Assembly (NCBI RefSeq): GCF_041929205.1
Contig: NZ_JBHFNT010000288.1
From: Floridanema evergladense
GTDB lineage: Bacteria > Cyanobacteriota > Cyanobacteriia > Cyanobacteriales > Aerosakkonemataceae
Direction: 5' to 3' (one strand)
Length of the DNA stretch: 64,000 nucleotides
Part shown: one piece after another, positions 1 through 9,008 of the stretch
Position numbering within the stretch: position 1 is the first letter of the stretch
Layout of the letters: every line of letters starts with the position of its first letter
Program-made: the position numbers and the translations under genes
The notes under the pieces: model-generated
The model's database searches: none
What the model saw: only the letters and a program-made list of their open reading frames with translations
What the model was told of the DNA's origin: nothing

Positions 1-5
1 GTACA

Positions 6-857
6 GTGCGGGTGGTGAGTTATGAGCCGAATGGTACAGATAGTCTAGCGAAATTGGTACGAGGTGAACTTTCTGTTGCCGATGCTCGTGGGATAGTCGA
101 TCGCAATTACACCCCACCTAAACCACCAGAACCAGAAGTTACACCAATTCCAGAAACCAAACCAGAAATTCCGCTAGAAGAAACACCCGTAACGGAAGAA
201 GTTTTACCGGAAGTTTTACCGGAAGTTACAGAAATACCAATACCTGAACCGGAAGTTACACCAATTCCAGAAACAAAAGCAGAACTAGAACTACCGATAC
301 CGGAAGTTACAGAAACACCAATACCTGAACTGGAAGTTACACCAATTCCAGAAACAAAAGCGGAACTAGAACTACCGATACCGGAAGTTCCAGAAACACC
401 AATACCTGAACCGGAAGTTACACCAATTCCAGAAACGAAAGCGGAACTAGAACCCCTACCTGTACCCGAAGTTACGGAAACCCCAACAGCTGAACCGCTA
501 ATTCAGGAAGTATCAGCACCATCAGGAGAAACCTTGGTGGAAACCAAGGTTATAGATACGCCTATTGAGGAACAGGAAATTCCAGCAGAGATAACAGAGA
601 CACAACCCAATACCAAACCAAACAAGTGGAATTTTAGAAAGTTGTTGCAACGCTTCGAGTTACCTGGGGGTGATAAGGAGGCGAAATCTCCATCGAGGTT
701 GCCAGTTATTCCTTTAGAAGCGCCTATAGTAGAATTAAAGTTACCAGCACCAGCTTCCGAAGAAAGTCCAGCAACAACAGCAGAAACAAAGGCGGAAGAT
801 ACAAGTTCTGCGGTTAATACCGAAGAAACAGCAGTAAAAAGTGTTTCTGTGGAATAA
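6..857 (+). CDS. Partial Pro/Glu-rich repeat protein, C-terminal part
   Basis: The reading frame is open to the left edge, so the GTG at position 6 is probably not the true start and the gene is 5'-truncated by the window. The first ~35 residues look like the end of a folded domain that I do not recognise. From about residue 36 the protein is a disordered Pro/Glu/Thr segment with a 27-residue repeat (period 81 bases, units beginning near 246, 327 and 408) built on the phrase EVTPIPETKAELE. A basic patch near residue 205 (KPNKWNFRKLLQRF) interrupts the acidic tail. There is no membrane segment in the visible part. Function is unknown; the repeat may be a spacer or a wall/surface-associated linker, which is inference. 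Confidence 0.7.
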   Translation: MRVVSYEPNGTDSLAKLVRGELSVADARGIVDRNYTPPKPPEPEVTPIPETKPEIPLEETPVTEEVLPEVLPEVTEIPIPEPEVTPIPETKAELELPIPEVTETPIPELEVTPIPETKAELELPIPEVPETPIPEPEVTPIPETKAELEPLPVPEVTETPTAEPLIQEVSAPSGETLVETKVIDTPIEEQEIPAEITETQPNTKPNKWNFRKLLQRFELPGGDKEAKSPSRLPVIPLEAPIVELKLPAPASEESPATTAETKAEDTSSAVNTEETAVKSVSVE

Positions 858-1033
858 ATAGTTACCAAAGCGACATTTTTGAGCTACAAACATGGGGAGA
901 CAGGAGTCAGAAGACCGAATAAATTTCTGACTCCTGTTTCTGTTTTTTCCGATTAGCTTAATTTTCGGATTGTAGTGATAGGCTTAAGTAATGGAGTAAC
1001 ATGGATGCGATCGCCCCTAAAGAAGGAGAATCT

Positions 1034-2560
1034 ATGGCACCTCGCGTTAGAGCGCCAGAATTACCCCAAAACTTTACTTGGTTAAATACCGATCGGCCCT
1101 TATCCTTAAAAGAATTAAAGGGGCGAATAGTAATTTTAGATTTTTGGACATATTGCTGCATTAACTGTCTGCACGTCATCCCCGAATTAAAATACTTAGA
1201 GCAAAAATATAAAGATATCCTTACCGTTATCGGCGTTCACTCCGCCAAATTTGACAACGAACAAGAAGTAGAAAACATTCGTCAAGCCATACTTCGTTAC
1301 GACATCGAACATCCGGTAATAGTAGATCGAAACTTTGAAATTTGGCAACAATATGCTGTGCGTGCTTGGCCTACTTTAGTCATAATCGATCCAGACAGTT
1401 ATTGTGTAAGTACCGCATCTGGAGAAGGACATCGTGACACATTAGACGAATTAATTTCCCAAATGATTCAAGCAAATCAAGAAAAGGGAAGCCTCAACTT
1501 TCAAGAATTCTCACTAAACTTAGAAAAACAAAAACACCCATTAACCACACCATTAGCTTTTCCCGGAAAAGTACTAGCTGACGGCGAAGAAAATCGACTA
1601 TTTATTGCTGATACAGGACATCATCGGATAGTTATTAGCACATTAGAAGGCGAAGTATTACACATAATTGGTAATGGAAAATCTGGCTTAACTGACGGTA
1701 ATTTTACCGAAGCACAATTTTTTGCCCCTCAAGGAATGGCATTAGATGAAGAACAACAACTCCTCTACATTGCAGACACAGAAAATCATACTTTACGCCA
1801 AGTAGACCTAAAAAATCAACAAGTAAAAACTATTGCCGGAACTGGGGAAAAAGGTCATTATATAAATTCTCATACTGGTCAAGCATTAGAAACAGCCCTT
1901 AATTCCCCTTGGGATTTGGAAAAAGTCGGCAATAACTTATATATTGCTATGGCAGGACTACACCAAATCTGGGAATTGGAATTAGAAACAGGTGTAATTC
2001 GCACTTATGCTGGTACAGGTGGAGAAGGTTGTGTAGACGGTTCTCTCAGTAACGCAGCTTTTGCTCAACCTAGTGGCATGACTAGCGATCGCAGAGAATT
2101 ATACATCGCCGATAGCGAGATCAGTTCAATTCGCGCCGTTGGTTTAGCTGATTTAGAAGAAGTCCGCACAGTTTGTGGTAGCGGAGAATTATTCGGATTT
2201 GGTGATATAGATGGTATCGGTTCCGAAGTCAGATTGCAACATTGTTTAGGAGTAAGATATATCCCAGATTATCTTTGGATAGCCGATACTTACAATCACA
2301 AAATTAAGCGCATAGACCCTCACACAGGTCACTGTCAAACCATGTTAGGAGATGGAGTTGCCGGACATCAAGACGGTCAAGGAAAAAACACCAGATTTTT
2401 TGAACCAAGTGGTTTAAGTGCAGTAAGTTTTCACCTATTTATTGCCGATACCAATAATCATGTAATTCGTCGAGTAGAACTAGATACATTTAAAGTAACT
2501 ACAATAGAATTTCCCAACTTATGTGCCCCTGATGTCTGCATTCCCAAAACTACAATTTAG
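1034..2560 (+). CDS. Thioredoxin-like/NHL-repeat protein (NHLRC2-type)
   Basis: The N-terminal third is a thioredoxin-like fold with the motif WTYCCINCLH, the active-site signature typical of the NHLRC2 family. It is followed by NHL beta-propeller repeats, seen as recurring phrases such as LFIADTGHHRI, LYIADTENHTLRQV, LWIADTYNHKIKRI and LFIADTNNHVIRRV. No signal peptide is seen, so it is probably cytoplasmic. The start is chosen at ATG 1034 because AAGGAG lies five bases upstream and the protein then begins MAPRVRAPELP. An in-frame ATG at 1001, with GGAG four bases upstream, would add 11 residues. The family is linked to redox and stress functions but its substrate is not known. The gene stands alone between a palindromic repeat and a convergent gene. 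Confidence 0.93.
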   Translation: MAPRVRAPELPQNFTWLNTDRPLSLKELKGRIVILDFWTYCCINCLHVIPELKYLEQKYKDILTVIGVHSAKFDNEQEVENIRQAILRYDIEHPVIVDRNFEIWQQYAVRAWPTLVIIDPDSYCVSTASGEGHRDTLDELISQMIQANQEKGSLNFQEFSLNLEKQKHPLTTPLAFPGKVLADGEENRLFIADTGHHRIVISTLEGEVLHIIGNGKSGLTDGNFTEAQFFAPQGMALDEEQQLLYIADTENHTLRQVDLKNQQVKTIAGTGEKGHYINSHTGQALETALNSPWDLEKVGNNLYIAMAGLHQIWELELETGVIRTYAGTGGEGCVDGSLSNAAFAQPSGMTSDRRELYIADSEISSIRAVGLADLEEVRTVCGSGELFGFGDIDGIGSEVRLQHCLGVRYIPDYLWIADTYNHKIKRIDPHTGHCQTMLGDGVAGHQDGQGKNTRFFEPSGLSAVSFHLFIADTNNHVIRRVELDTFKVTTIEFPNLCAPDVCIPKTTI

Positions 2561-2567
2561 GTCTGTT

Positions 2568-2587
2568 GTAACGACTGAAGTCGTTAC
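2568..2587. repeat. Small palindromic repeat
   Basis: GTAACGACT and AGTCGTTAC form a 9-base-pair stem around a GA loop just after the NHL gene stop. A variant of the same palindrome occurs at 62754-62774, so this is a dispersed repeat as well as a possible transcript-end hairpin. No T-run follows directly. Confidence 0.6.
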
Positions 2588-2636
2588 CTTACTTTAACAA
2601 ATAGAAGACGGAAATCCTCACAACGAACCAAATTAT

Positions 2637-3395
2637 TTAAGCATCAGGAGGCAACAACAACCGCAAAATTTTATTCATATCTTCTATTTCACCAACAATT
2701 CTTTTAATTGGTTTAGGCCAAACTTTGACTAAAGTTGGTGTAGCAGAAACTTGGTCTGCTTCTGCTTGTTCTGGATGCTTAAAAACATCAATTACTTTTA
2801 ACGTATAAGGACAATTAAGAGATTCTTCTAACAACTTATACAAATTTTGCAGAATTCTTTCTGTAGCTACACTGTAATTTGACACAAACAAACGCAAAAC
2901 ATAACCTTGAGATTCTGGAGGTAAAAGACGAGAATCATCGTTTGTTGAATGAAAATAATTGATTAAACCATTCCTTTCAAACTTAACTACTAAATCATTT
3001 TCTTCCCAAAGTTGGGGAAATTGTTCGCGATAAGTAGCCAAAACAATAGAATCACAAAGTCCTTCTTGCCAAGGAGCAACTTGCCAAACTAAATTATCAA
3101 TACCAAAGACAGCATTTAATAATGCTTGATGTCGCACTACTAAAGGGTAAGCTTCCGCAGAAATTCTTAATTCTTGAGTGCGCGGGTCTAACCATTTATC
3201 AATAGTAGCTGTGTAACAAGGAACTAAAAAATGTGGAGGTTCTGATAGTCCTAGCATTTCTTGTAACCCGGCGCATAAATCTAAATGCCATCGACCTTGT
3301 TTATTCGGATCAATGCAATAAATGAGATCTCCACCGGGAGTAAACAATGCAATACCTTTAAAAAGTTCTGGCAACTGAGGATGATTTTGATTCAA
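2637..3395 (-). CDS. KaiB-domain protein with extra N-terminal domain
   Basis: Residues ~162-248 match the KaiB thioredoxin-like fold: LRLFVSNYSVATERILQNL, then LKVIDVFKHPEQAEADQVSA and the hallmark TPTLVKVWPKPIKRIVGEI. Classical KaiB is about 100 residues; this protein has ~160 extra N-terminal residues of a domain I cannot name, with a GIALFTPGGDLIYCIDP opening. KaiB is part of the KaiABC circadian oscillator and the related SasA kinase carries a KaiB-like sensor, so a clock-linked or stress-linked role is plausible but not shown. No kaiA or kaiC is nearby. The gene lies upstream of nothing on its strand except the pilT-like gene behind it, which ends 88 bases before this start and is separated by a strong hairpin. 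Confidence 0.85.
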   Translation of the reverse strand: MNQNHPQLPELFKGIALFTPGGDLIYCIDPNKQGRWHLDLCAGLQEMLGLSEPPHFLVPCYTATIDKWLDPRTQELRISAEAYPLVVRHQALLNAVFGIDNLVWQVAPWQEGLCDSIVLATYREQFPQLWEENDLVVKFERNGLINYFHSTNDDSRLLPPESQGYVLRLFVSNYSVATERILQNLYKLLEESLNCPYTLKVIDVFKHPEQAEADQVSATPTLVKVWPKPIKRIVGEIEDMNKILRLLLPPDA

Positions 3396-3430
3396 GGCAA
3401 CTATTCAACAAGGACAGAAGGAGAAAGACG

Positions 3431-3473
3431 AAAGGCAAAAGAATAGATGATCGATCGCTCCTTTTGCCTTTTT
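3431..3473. terminator. Hairpin between pilT-like and KaiB-domain genes
   Basis: AAAGGCAAAAG (3431-3441) pairs perfectly with CTTTTGCCTTT (3461-3471). It lies just past the stop of the minus-strand pilT-like gene. The T-run is better on the plus strand, so it may be a bidirectional or plus-favouring terminator; the loop holds a HIP1-like GATCGATCGC. Confidence 0.5.
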
Positions 3474-3483
3474 AATTTTAGTG

Positions 3484-4926
3484 CTAAACACGACCTCGGA
3501 GGAACTGAGCCATTTCGTTAGGTGTTGGTGATTTTTCCAAAGCTTCTTCTTCAGTAATTCGACCTTCTTGATACAAAGCTAAGAGTGCTTGGTTCATAGT
3601 TTGCATCCCATCGAATTTGGACTTCAGCATGATCCCAGTAATTTCTTCATACTTACCTTGGATAACGTACTCTTTAATCGCGTCGGTATTGATTAGGATA
3701 TCGTGATAGCCAGCACGTTTGCCATCTGTGGTTTTACACAATCCCTGAGCAACAATAGCGACTAAAGATTCAGCCAAAGCAACTTTCATTGATTGTTGTT
3801 CTTCAGCAGTGTAAAGGTTAAGTATCCGTTCGATGGTTTTCACCGCACTGTTTGTGTGCAACGTTCCCATAACTAAGTGACCTGTTTGTGCTGCTTTGAG
3901 GGCGGTGTTAACTGTTTCTTTATCCCGCATTTCACCAACGATAATCAAATCCGGGTCTTCCCGCAAAGCTGCTTTTAAGGCGTTGTCGAATTTCTTGGTG
4001 TGAATTCCTACTTCCCGGTGTTTAATCAAGCTTTTAGCGCTGGTGTGTACGAATTCGATCGGGTCTTCAATACTGATAATATGCCTTGCCATATTTTTGT
4101 TCATGTAATCTACCATTGCCGCCATTGTGGTAGATTTACCAGAACCTGTAGGCCCTGTTACTAAGATAAAGCCTTTGTGGTAGTGGCAAATATCTTTGAA
4201 AACAGGGGGCAAGTTTAACTGTTCCATTGACAGAATTTTGTTCGGAATCAACCGCATGACCATTGCTGGCCCTCTCATTGAACCGAAAACGTTAATCCGG
4301 GCGCGGGAAAACTCGTATTGAGTAACTCCGTCGAAGTCTAGGTTTTCTTCAAATTTGCGAATGTTTTCGTCGCTAAGTACTTCTTGTAGCCAACTCATAA
4401 ATGTGGCTTCGTCGGTGACGGGCCAATCTGTGCCGATAATGTCGCCACGTTTGCGAAAGCGTGGAGATTCGCCTACGCCAACGTGAATGTCAGAAATTCC
4501 GTCATCAAAGGCTTTTTTTACGATTTCCAGTAAAGTGGGTTGTCCTGCGGCTAACTGAGAGGTTTCTACTGGTCGAACAGCAGCTGGTGCTGTCATTGAT
4601 GGCGGGGGGTTTTGCGGCACTCTGGGTGGTGCAGAGGGGGGAATGGTTTGTGTTGGTGCTGATGATAGTTGTTGAGTTGCTTGTGTTGCCCCGGCACCCT
4701 GCATCCGCGCCACTGTCTGTGTTGCCCCTGCGTTTGGAGTGCGAGGAGGTACTCCGGGTGGTCTGGCGCTGGGTGGCAAAGGCATGGTTTCATCTGCATT
4801 CCGCTGTGCTGCTCCAGGCGTTGCTTGTCCGGGTGGAACTCTCCTGGCAGCAGGGGGGACTCCTCCGGGAGGAAGGGGGCGAGAACCGGGTGGAGGAGGC
4901 GTTTGTGGGCGGTTTGAATCTGTCAT
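3484..4926 (-). CDS. pilT: Type IV pilus retraction ATPase, PilT family
   Basis: A hexameric secretion-type ATPase that powers pilus retraction and twitching or phototactic motility at the inner membrane. Walker A GPTGSGKST is near residue 260, the Asp box EDPIEF near 283, Walker B LIIVGEMRD near 326, and the His box GHLVMGTLHTN near 355. The C-terminal region is PilT-like rather than PilB-like, lacking the PilB tetracysteine zinc motif. The first ~125 residues are an unusual Pro/Ala/Gln-rich disordered extension, making the protein 480 residues versus roughly 345-370 for a standard PilT. No pilB or pilC is adjacent, which in cyanobacteria would fit a secondary PilT paralogue (PilT2-like); this assignment is inference. 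Confidence 0.93.
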   Translation of the reverse strand: MTDSNRPQTPPPPGSRPLPPGGVPPAARRVPPGQATPGAAQRNADETMPLPPSARPPGVPPRTPNAGATQTVARMQGAGATQATQQLSSAPTQTIPPSAPPRVPQNPPPSMTAPAAVRPVETSQLAAGQPTLLEIVKKAFDDGISDIHVGVGESPRFRKRGDIIGTDWPVTDEATFMSWLQEVLSDENIRKFEENLDFDGVTQYEFSRARINVFGSMRGPAMVMRLIPNKILSMEQLNLPPVFKDICHYHKGFILVTGPTGSGKSTTMAAMVDYMNKNMARHIISIEDPIEFVHTSAKSLIKHREVGIHTKKFDNALKAALREDPDLIIVGEMRDKETVNTALKAAQTGHLVMGTLHTNSAVKTIERILNLYTAEEQQSMKVALAESLVAIVAQGLCKTTDGKRAGYHDILINTDAIKEYVIQGKYEEITGIMLKSKFDGMQTMNQALLALYQEGRITEEEALEKSPTPNEMAQFLRGRV

Positions 4927-4967
4927 AAGTCTCTTGGATTTACAAGAATAGGAAACTTTAGCTTTGG

Positions 4968-4989
4968 GATAGAGGCTGTCGCCTCTATC
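4968..4989. repeat. Small palindromic repeat
   Basis: GATAGAGGC and GCCTCTATC form a perfect 9-base-pair stem with a TGTC loop in the 5' leader region of the pilT-like gene. The core AGAGGC/GCCTCT is also found in the palindrome at 32914-32928, so it is a dispersed element. Confidence 0.65.
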
Positions 4990-5083
4990 TCTTCTATATG
5001 AAGTTTTCCCAAAAATTCCTCTTGAACAACATTAAATTTTAAATTTTCGGTGAAGCGGAGCTAACCTCTAACCCCTTCTTCTT

Positions 5084-5110
5084 CCCAGTCCTTAGTCCCT
5101 AGTCCCTAAA
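5084..5110. repeat. STRR-type heptanucleotide repeat
   Basis: A run of near-identical TAGTCCC heptamers (CAGTCCT, TAGTCCC, TAGTCCC). Short tandemly repeated repetitive (STRR) sequences of this kind are typical of cyanobacterial intergenic DNA. Confidence 0.6.
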
Positions 5111-5472
5111 ACGGATCTATGAATTATGAGAGCAATTGGCGTAAATTATAAGAAATGTTAAGCAAGTTATTTTGTAATGATTCTTTGGATAGTGGGGACA
5201 TTAGGGTTATGGCAGGGTCTATCTGTAGAGAGATGGCACTGAGAAGCGGTGCTTTTAAATTTAATGGTTTATGGTAGGTTGCTGGAAAATTTTCTGATGG
5301 TTTTGCAGGAACATAAATGTCTATTGGTGAATGTAAAGTTTGTTGAACGATCGCTCATCTTAACTAAAACTTTAATCTATACTTAGAACCACCTGGTAAG
5401 ACAAACTGGGATTGCACAGTACAAGATTTCAGCCAAGTTTAATAATTTGAGATTACTCAAGGAGAGATGGGT

Positions 5473-5853
5473 ATGGTTTTAGCAAAAAGCCTCAACTCAA
5501 CCAAGTCTTATTCATTTGGTGCAATTAAAAGCTTTTTAATTTGGACGTTTACGCTATCGGTTTGCTTGTTGGTGGTAGGGTTCCCGATTGTAATGTTGAT
5601 GGTGGTTGTGGGGTCTGTGTTGTCGATCGCATTGCAGTCAATCATGCCAGTTAGTGCGGTATTGTTAGTTGCTGGCAGTTTAATAGGTTTGAATGTACTC
5701 TCAATTATTGCTGGTGCAGCAATGCTGTCTTATAAAGGAGTAAATCCTCAAGAAGTTTCTTGGTTAAATTGGTTGCGGGGAGATGAAAATCCAAGTCATA
5801 GTTCTATCTATGCTGCTTGTCCTTTAACTTGTGATGTTGATTCTTCCAATTAA
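5473..5853 (+). CDS. Small membrane protein of unknown function
   Basis: A protein of about 126 residues with two hydrophobic segments, roughly residues 20-50 and 55-80, followed by a short polar tail ending in CPLTCDVDSSN. The start at ATG 5473 is preferred because GGAG lies eight bases upstream; the ATG at 5467 is only two bases from it. A clean intrinsic terminator follows at 5891-5912, so the gene seems to be a single transcription unit. I do not recognise a family. The cysteine pair near the C-terminus is the only distinctive motif. Confidence 0.75.
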   Translation: MVLAKSLNSTKSYSFGAIKSFLIWTFTLSVCLLVVGFPIVMLMVVVGSVLSIALQSIMPVSAVLLVAGSLIGLNVLSIIAGAAMLSYKGVNPQEVSWLNWLRGDENPSHSSIYAACPLTCDVDSSN

Positions 5854-5890
5854 GGACCCTAGTTAGCCGTTTTTGATGACGGTTCTAAGG

Positions 5891-5912
5891 CCCGGTAGCA
5901 GCCGGGTTTTTT
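5891..5912 (+). terminator. Intrinsic terminator after small membrane protein gene
   Basis: CCCGG and CCGGG form a GC-rich stem around the loop TAGCAG, followed at once by six T residues. It lies 38 bases after the stop of the membrane protein gene. Confidence 0.8.
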
Positions 5913-6126
5913 GATTGAGAAAGGTAGAAGGCAAAGAAGGTAGAAGATTGAAGGCGCAAAGAAATTAATAATCTTAAGAGTGAGTTTGGCAGTTGTTATA
6001 AGATATTACGATCGGGTAGTTGACTCGATGTAATTAGTGTGGCAGAAATAGCTATTCAGTTAAAAATAATTGAGGCTGTTGGAAAAGTTTCTGCCTTCTG
6101 CCTTGTCTTACTAGCTTGGGATTTTT

Positions 6127-7269
6127 ATGGCTGAATCTCTCTACAAAGTCTGTATTATTCTGGGAACGCGACCAGAAGCGATTAAATTGGCTCCGGTGAT
6201 TCAACAGTTTAAGCGATCGCTTGCTTTTGAGACTCAAGTGGTCTTAACTGGTCAACATCGAGAGATGGTGGAACAAGTGATGCGCTTGTTTAAAATTGAT
6301 GCCGATCGCGATTTGGCGATCATGCAACCTCAGCAGACGCTGACGGATATTACTTGTCGCAGTTTGTCAGGTTTGCAAAGTTTATTTACAGAAGTGCAAC
6401 CTGATTTGGCGATCGTTCAAGGAGATACAACTACTGCGTTTGCAGCTGCATTAGCCGCATTTTACCAAAAGATTCCCGTTGGTCATGTAGAAGCGGGATT
6501 GCGAACGGATGACTTATTTAATCCCTATCCAGAAGAAGCGAATCGGCGCTTAATTTCCCAAATTACGCAATTACATTTTGCGCCGACTGCTTTAGCTGTG
6601 GAAAATTTGCAGCGATCGGCAGTTGTAGGAAAAATTTACCAAACTGGGAATACAGTAATTGATGCGTTATTAACTGTAGCCAAGCAAAATCCGAGTTGTA
6701 ATATTCCGAATTTGAATTGGCAGAAATATCGCACTTTATTAGCAACAGTTCATCGCCGGGAAAATTGGGGGGAACCGTTACAAAATATTGCTAAAGGTTT
6801 CTTGTTAATTTTAGAAAAGTTTCCTGATACAGCTTTATTATTACCTTTACATCGTAACCCCACTGTTCGAGAACCGTTAAAGGAAATTTTGGGAAATCAT
6901 CCGCGAGTTTTTCTGACAGAACCTTTGGATTATACAGAATTGGTAGCAGCGATTCATGGCTGTTATTTGTTATTAACTGATTCTGGTGGACTTCAGGAAG
7001 AAGCACCGAGTTTGGGGAAACCAGTTTTAGTTTTGCGAGAGACTACAGAACGTCCAGAGGCGATCGCAGCTGGTACAGCTAAATTAGTTGGTACTAATCC
7101 CGATCGTATTCTTTCCACTGCCAGTGAATTATTGTGTAATCGAGAATCTTACCAAGCAATGGCAACAGCTGTTAACCCTTTTGGTGATGGTCATGCTGCC
7201 GAACGGATTTTACAAATAGTGGAAAACTATTGTCAAACTAATGCAAAATTCAAATCGCCATCAGTCTAA
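6127..7269 (+). CDS. wecB: UDP-N-acetylglucosamine 2-epimerase (non-hydrolysing)
   Basis: Interconverts UDP-GlcNAc and UDP-ManNAc for surface polysaccharide synthesis in the cytoplasm. Family motifs are clear: GTRPEAIKLAPVI near residue 14, TGQHREM near 41, VQGDTTTAFAAALAA near 97, GHVEAGLRT near 120, PYPEEANRRLI near 136, and LLTDSGGLQEEAP near 287. At 380 residues it has the usual family length. Start ATG 6127 lacks a strong Shine-Dalgarno sequence. The downstream neighbour is convergent with an 11-base gap. No other polysaccharide genes are adjacent, so its pathway context lies elsewhere in the genome. Confidence 0.95.
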   Translation: MAESLYKVCIILGTRPEAIKLAPVIQQFKRSLAFETQVVLTGQHREMVEQVMRLFKIDADRDLAIMQPQQTLTDITCRSLSGLQSLFTEVQPDLAIVQGDTTTAFAAALAAFYQKIPVGHVEAGLRTDDLFNPYPEEANRRLISQITQLHFAPTALAVENLQRSAVVGKIYQTGNTVIDALLTVAKQNPSCNIPNLNWQKYRTLLATVHRRENWGEPLQNIAKGFLLILEKFPDTALLLPLHRNPTVREPLKEILGNHPRVFLTEPLDYTELVAAIHGCYLLLTDSGGLQEEAPSLGKPVLVLRETTERPEAIAAGTAKLVGTNPDRILSTASELLCNRESYQAMATAVNPFGDGHAAERILQIVENYCQTNAKFKSPSV

Positions 7270-7280
7270 AATTAACTTAA

Positions 7281-9008
7281 TCAAGAATATGGGGATTCTT
7301 GCCACAGAATAGCGATCGCCGATCGGATTGCCGAACCAATGGGAGAGAGACGAATTGCTGGTGCAGCACTTTTTTCCCATTGGTTAAGATGTTTAGGAAA
7401 TGATTGGTCTTGTTTAGCCCGACGGAGGATTGCTTGACCAATAATTTTATTGTAAATTTCTTCGGTAGAAAGCCCTTTTACATTGAGAAAATTTATTAAT
7501 CTTTGGATACTTTCGACTAGTTTTTCTGGTGGTTGAGTCATAATAATTACTTCGATTTGCTGGACTACTTCGCGGTATAAGTTGAGGTCTTCTTCATCTA
7601 CTGGTTCTGGTGGAGGCGATGTTGTTGCTATAGGATGCTCAACTTTGGCTTCAATTATATTTAGTAAGCCCAGAATTTTCTGGCGTTTTGCTTGCAGTCG
7701 ATCGATCATGTTAGAGTAAATTTCTGCTAAACGCGATCGCAAATTTTTACTATTGACAGGACGATTAGAGTTAATCTTTAATACATAAGCACCTGCGACT
7801 GACTCAAAAGATTTAATTGTCAGCTTTAGATTATGAAAATCTTGTTCGAGTTTAGCTATTGAAAAAATTAAAGCTTCCCAATTCGGTGGTTCTTTAAAGT
7901 TTAATTTGATATGAATACTATCTTCTCGATATTGTTGGGCTAACTCTCCAGGTTTTAAATTGCGCCCGTTGGGATAACGATTGGTAGGGCTTTTGGTAGC
8001 GTAATTAAACTGAGTAAAAACATAATCGCAATCAATTTGGGAAAGATCCACATCTTCTAATTGCCAATTGTAAATACAACAACCTGTCATTTGCGATCGA
8101 TCTAAATTTACCCGAATTAAACTACTTTCTAAAAACAAAGCCTCCGTTAAATCAGTTTCACTCAGAGTTGTATCGCGCAAATAAGCACCGCTGAGATCGG
8201 CTCTTTTTAAGTTAGAACCGCGAAAATTTGCTTCACTTAAATCAGCCCGTAACATTAACACATCTTCCAAAGTAGCCCTTAATAAATAAGCTTTTCTAAA
8301 ACTAGTTTTTAACAAATAGGAACCAGCTAAATTAGCTCGACTTAGATCCGCACTATTCAAACAAGCATCACTTAAATCTGCACCAGTCATAATTACCCGA
8401 TGTAAATCTGCTTCGCTCAAATCTGCACCCCGCAAACAAACCCCATTTAAGTTAGCTTCAGTTAAATTACTTCCGATTAAAGTTGCATCTCTTAAGTCAG
8501 CTAATTCTAAATTTGCTTCGCGCAAATTAGCTCTATTTAAATTAGCATTAATTAACTGTGCTTTTCGCAAATTTACTTCCATTAATTCGGCTTGTATTAA
8601 TTGCGCTTGAGTTAATTTCGCTTGTTCCAAATTACTTTGGTCTAGTTTCGCACCTTGGAGATTTGCGCTAGTGAGGTCTGCTTGTTCTAACACTGCCCAA
8701 TTTAAATCAGAACTTTGTAAATTAGCAAAATGTAAATCTGCTTTAGTTAAGTTTACACCGCTTAAAATTGCTTGACAGAGATTAGCATTAGTAAAAGTAG
8801 CATGGCGGAGATCGGCTTGGCGAAGACAAGCATTAACTAATTGAGCGCGATTAAAAAATGACCAGCTGAGATTAGCACCCGTAAGATTAGCGCCTGTGAG
8901 GTTGATGTCTTGTAAGTTAATACCAGTAAGAATAGCTTTACTTAAATCGACACCAGTAAAATCGCGTTCTCCCTGTTTATAACGAGTAAGAAATTCTTGT
9001 GCTTCCAT
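7281..9008 (-). CDS. Large pentapeptide-repeat protein
   Basis: Residues ~15-330 are an almost uninterrupted series of A(D/N)LXX pentapeptides (for example INLTGANLTGANLSW), which fold as a right-handed quadrilateral beta-helix. The C-terminal ~230 residues are different: an alpha/beta region with NWEALIFSIAKLEQDFHNLKL and a helical RLQAKRQKILGLLNIIEAK, which may be an oligomerisation or partner-binding module. No signal peptide is present, so the protein is probably cytoplasmic. Pentapeptide proteins are abundant in cyanobacteria and mostly without known function. No repressor or gyrase-protection context is visible here. Confidence 0.92.
   Translation of the reverse strand: MEAQEFLTRYKQGERDFTGVDLSKAILTGINLQDINLTGANLTGANLSWSFFNRAQLVNACLRQADLRHATFTNANLCQAILSGVNLTKADLHFANLQSSDLNWAVLEQADLTSANLQGAKLDQSNLEQAKLTQAQLIQAELMEVNLRKAQLINANLNRANLREANLELADLRDATLIGSNLTEANLNGVCLRGADLSEADLHRVIMTGADLSDACLNSADLSRANLAGSYLLKTSFRKAYLLRATLEDVLMLRADLSEANFRGSNLKRADLSGAYLRDTTLSETDLTEALFLESSLIRVNLDRSQMTGCCIYNWQLEDVDLSQIDCDYVFTQFNYATKSPTNRYPNGRNLKPGELAQQYREDSIHIKLNFKEPPNWEALIFSIAKLEQDFHNLKLTIKSFESVAGAYVLKINSNRPVNSKNLRSRLAEIYSNMIDRLQAKRQKILGLLNIIEAKVEHPIATTSPPPEPVDEEDLNLYREVVQQIEVIIMTQPPEKLVESIQRLINFLNVKGLSTEEIYNKIIGQAILRRAKQDQSFPKHLNQWEKSAAPAIRLSPIGSAIRSAIAILWQESPYS

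Larger units (their letters stand above)
4927..5472. other. Intergenic region with repeats
   Basis: This spacer separates the divergent pilT-like and small membrane protein genes. It contains the palindrome at 4968-4989 and an STRR-type stretch near 5084-5110. I see no convincing coding frame, RNA gene or clear promoter box in the rest; the promoters of both neighbours should lie here. Confidence 0.5.

Noticed and set aside
503..868. Minus-strand open frame across the Pro/Glu repeat gene
   Set aside because: It is the complement of a biased repeat region with no ribosome binding site and no recognisable domain.
4461..4951. Several overlapping plus- and minus-strand frames over the pilT-like N-terminus
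   Set aside because: The Pro/Ala-rich coding sequence lacks stops in several frames. The PilT frame alone has domain support.
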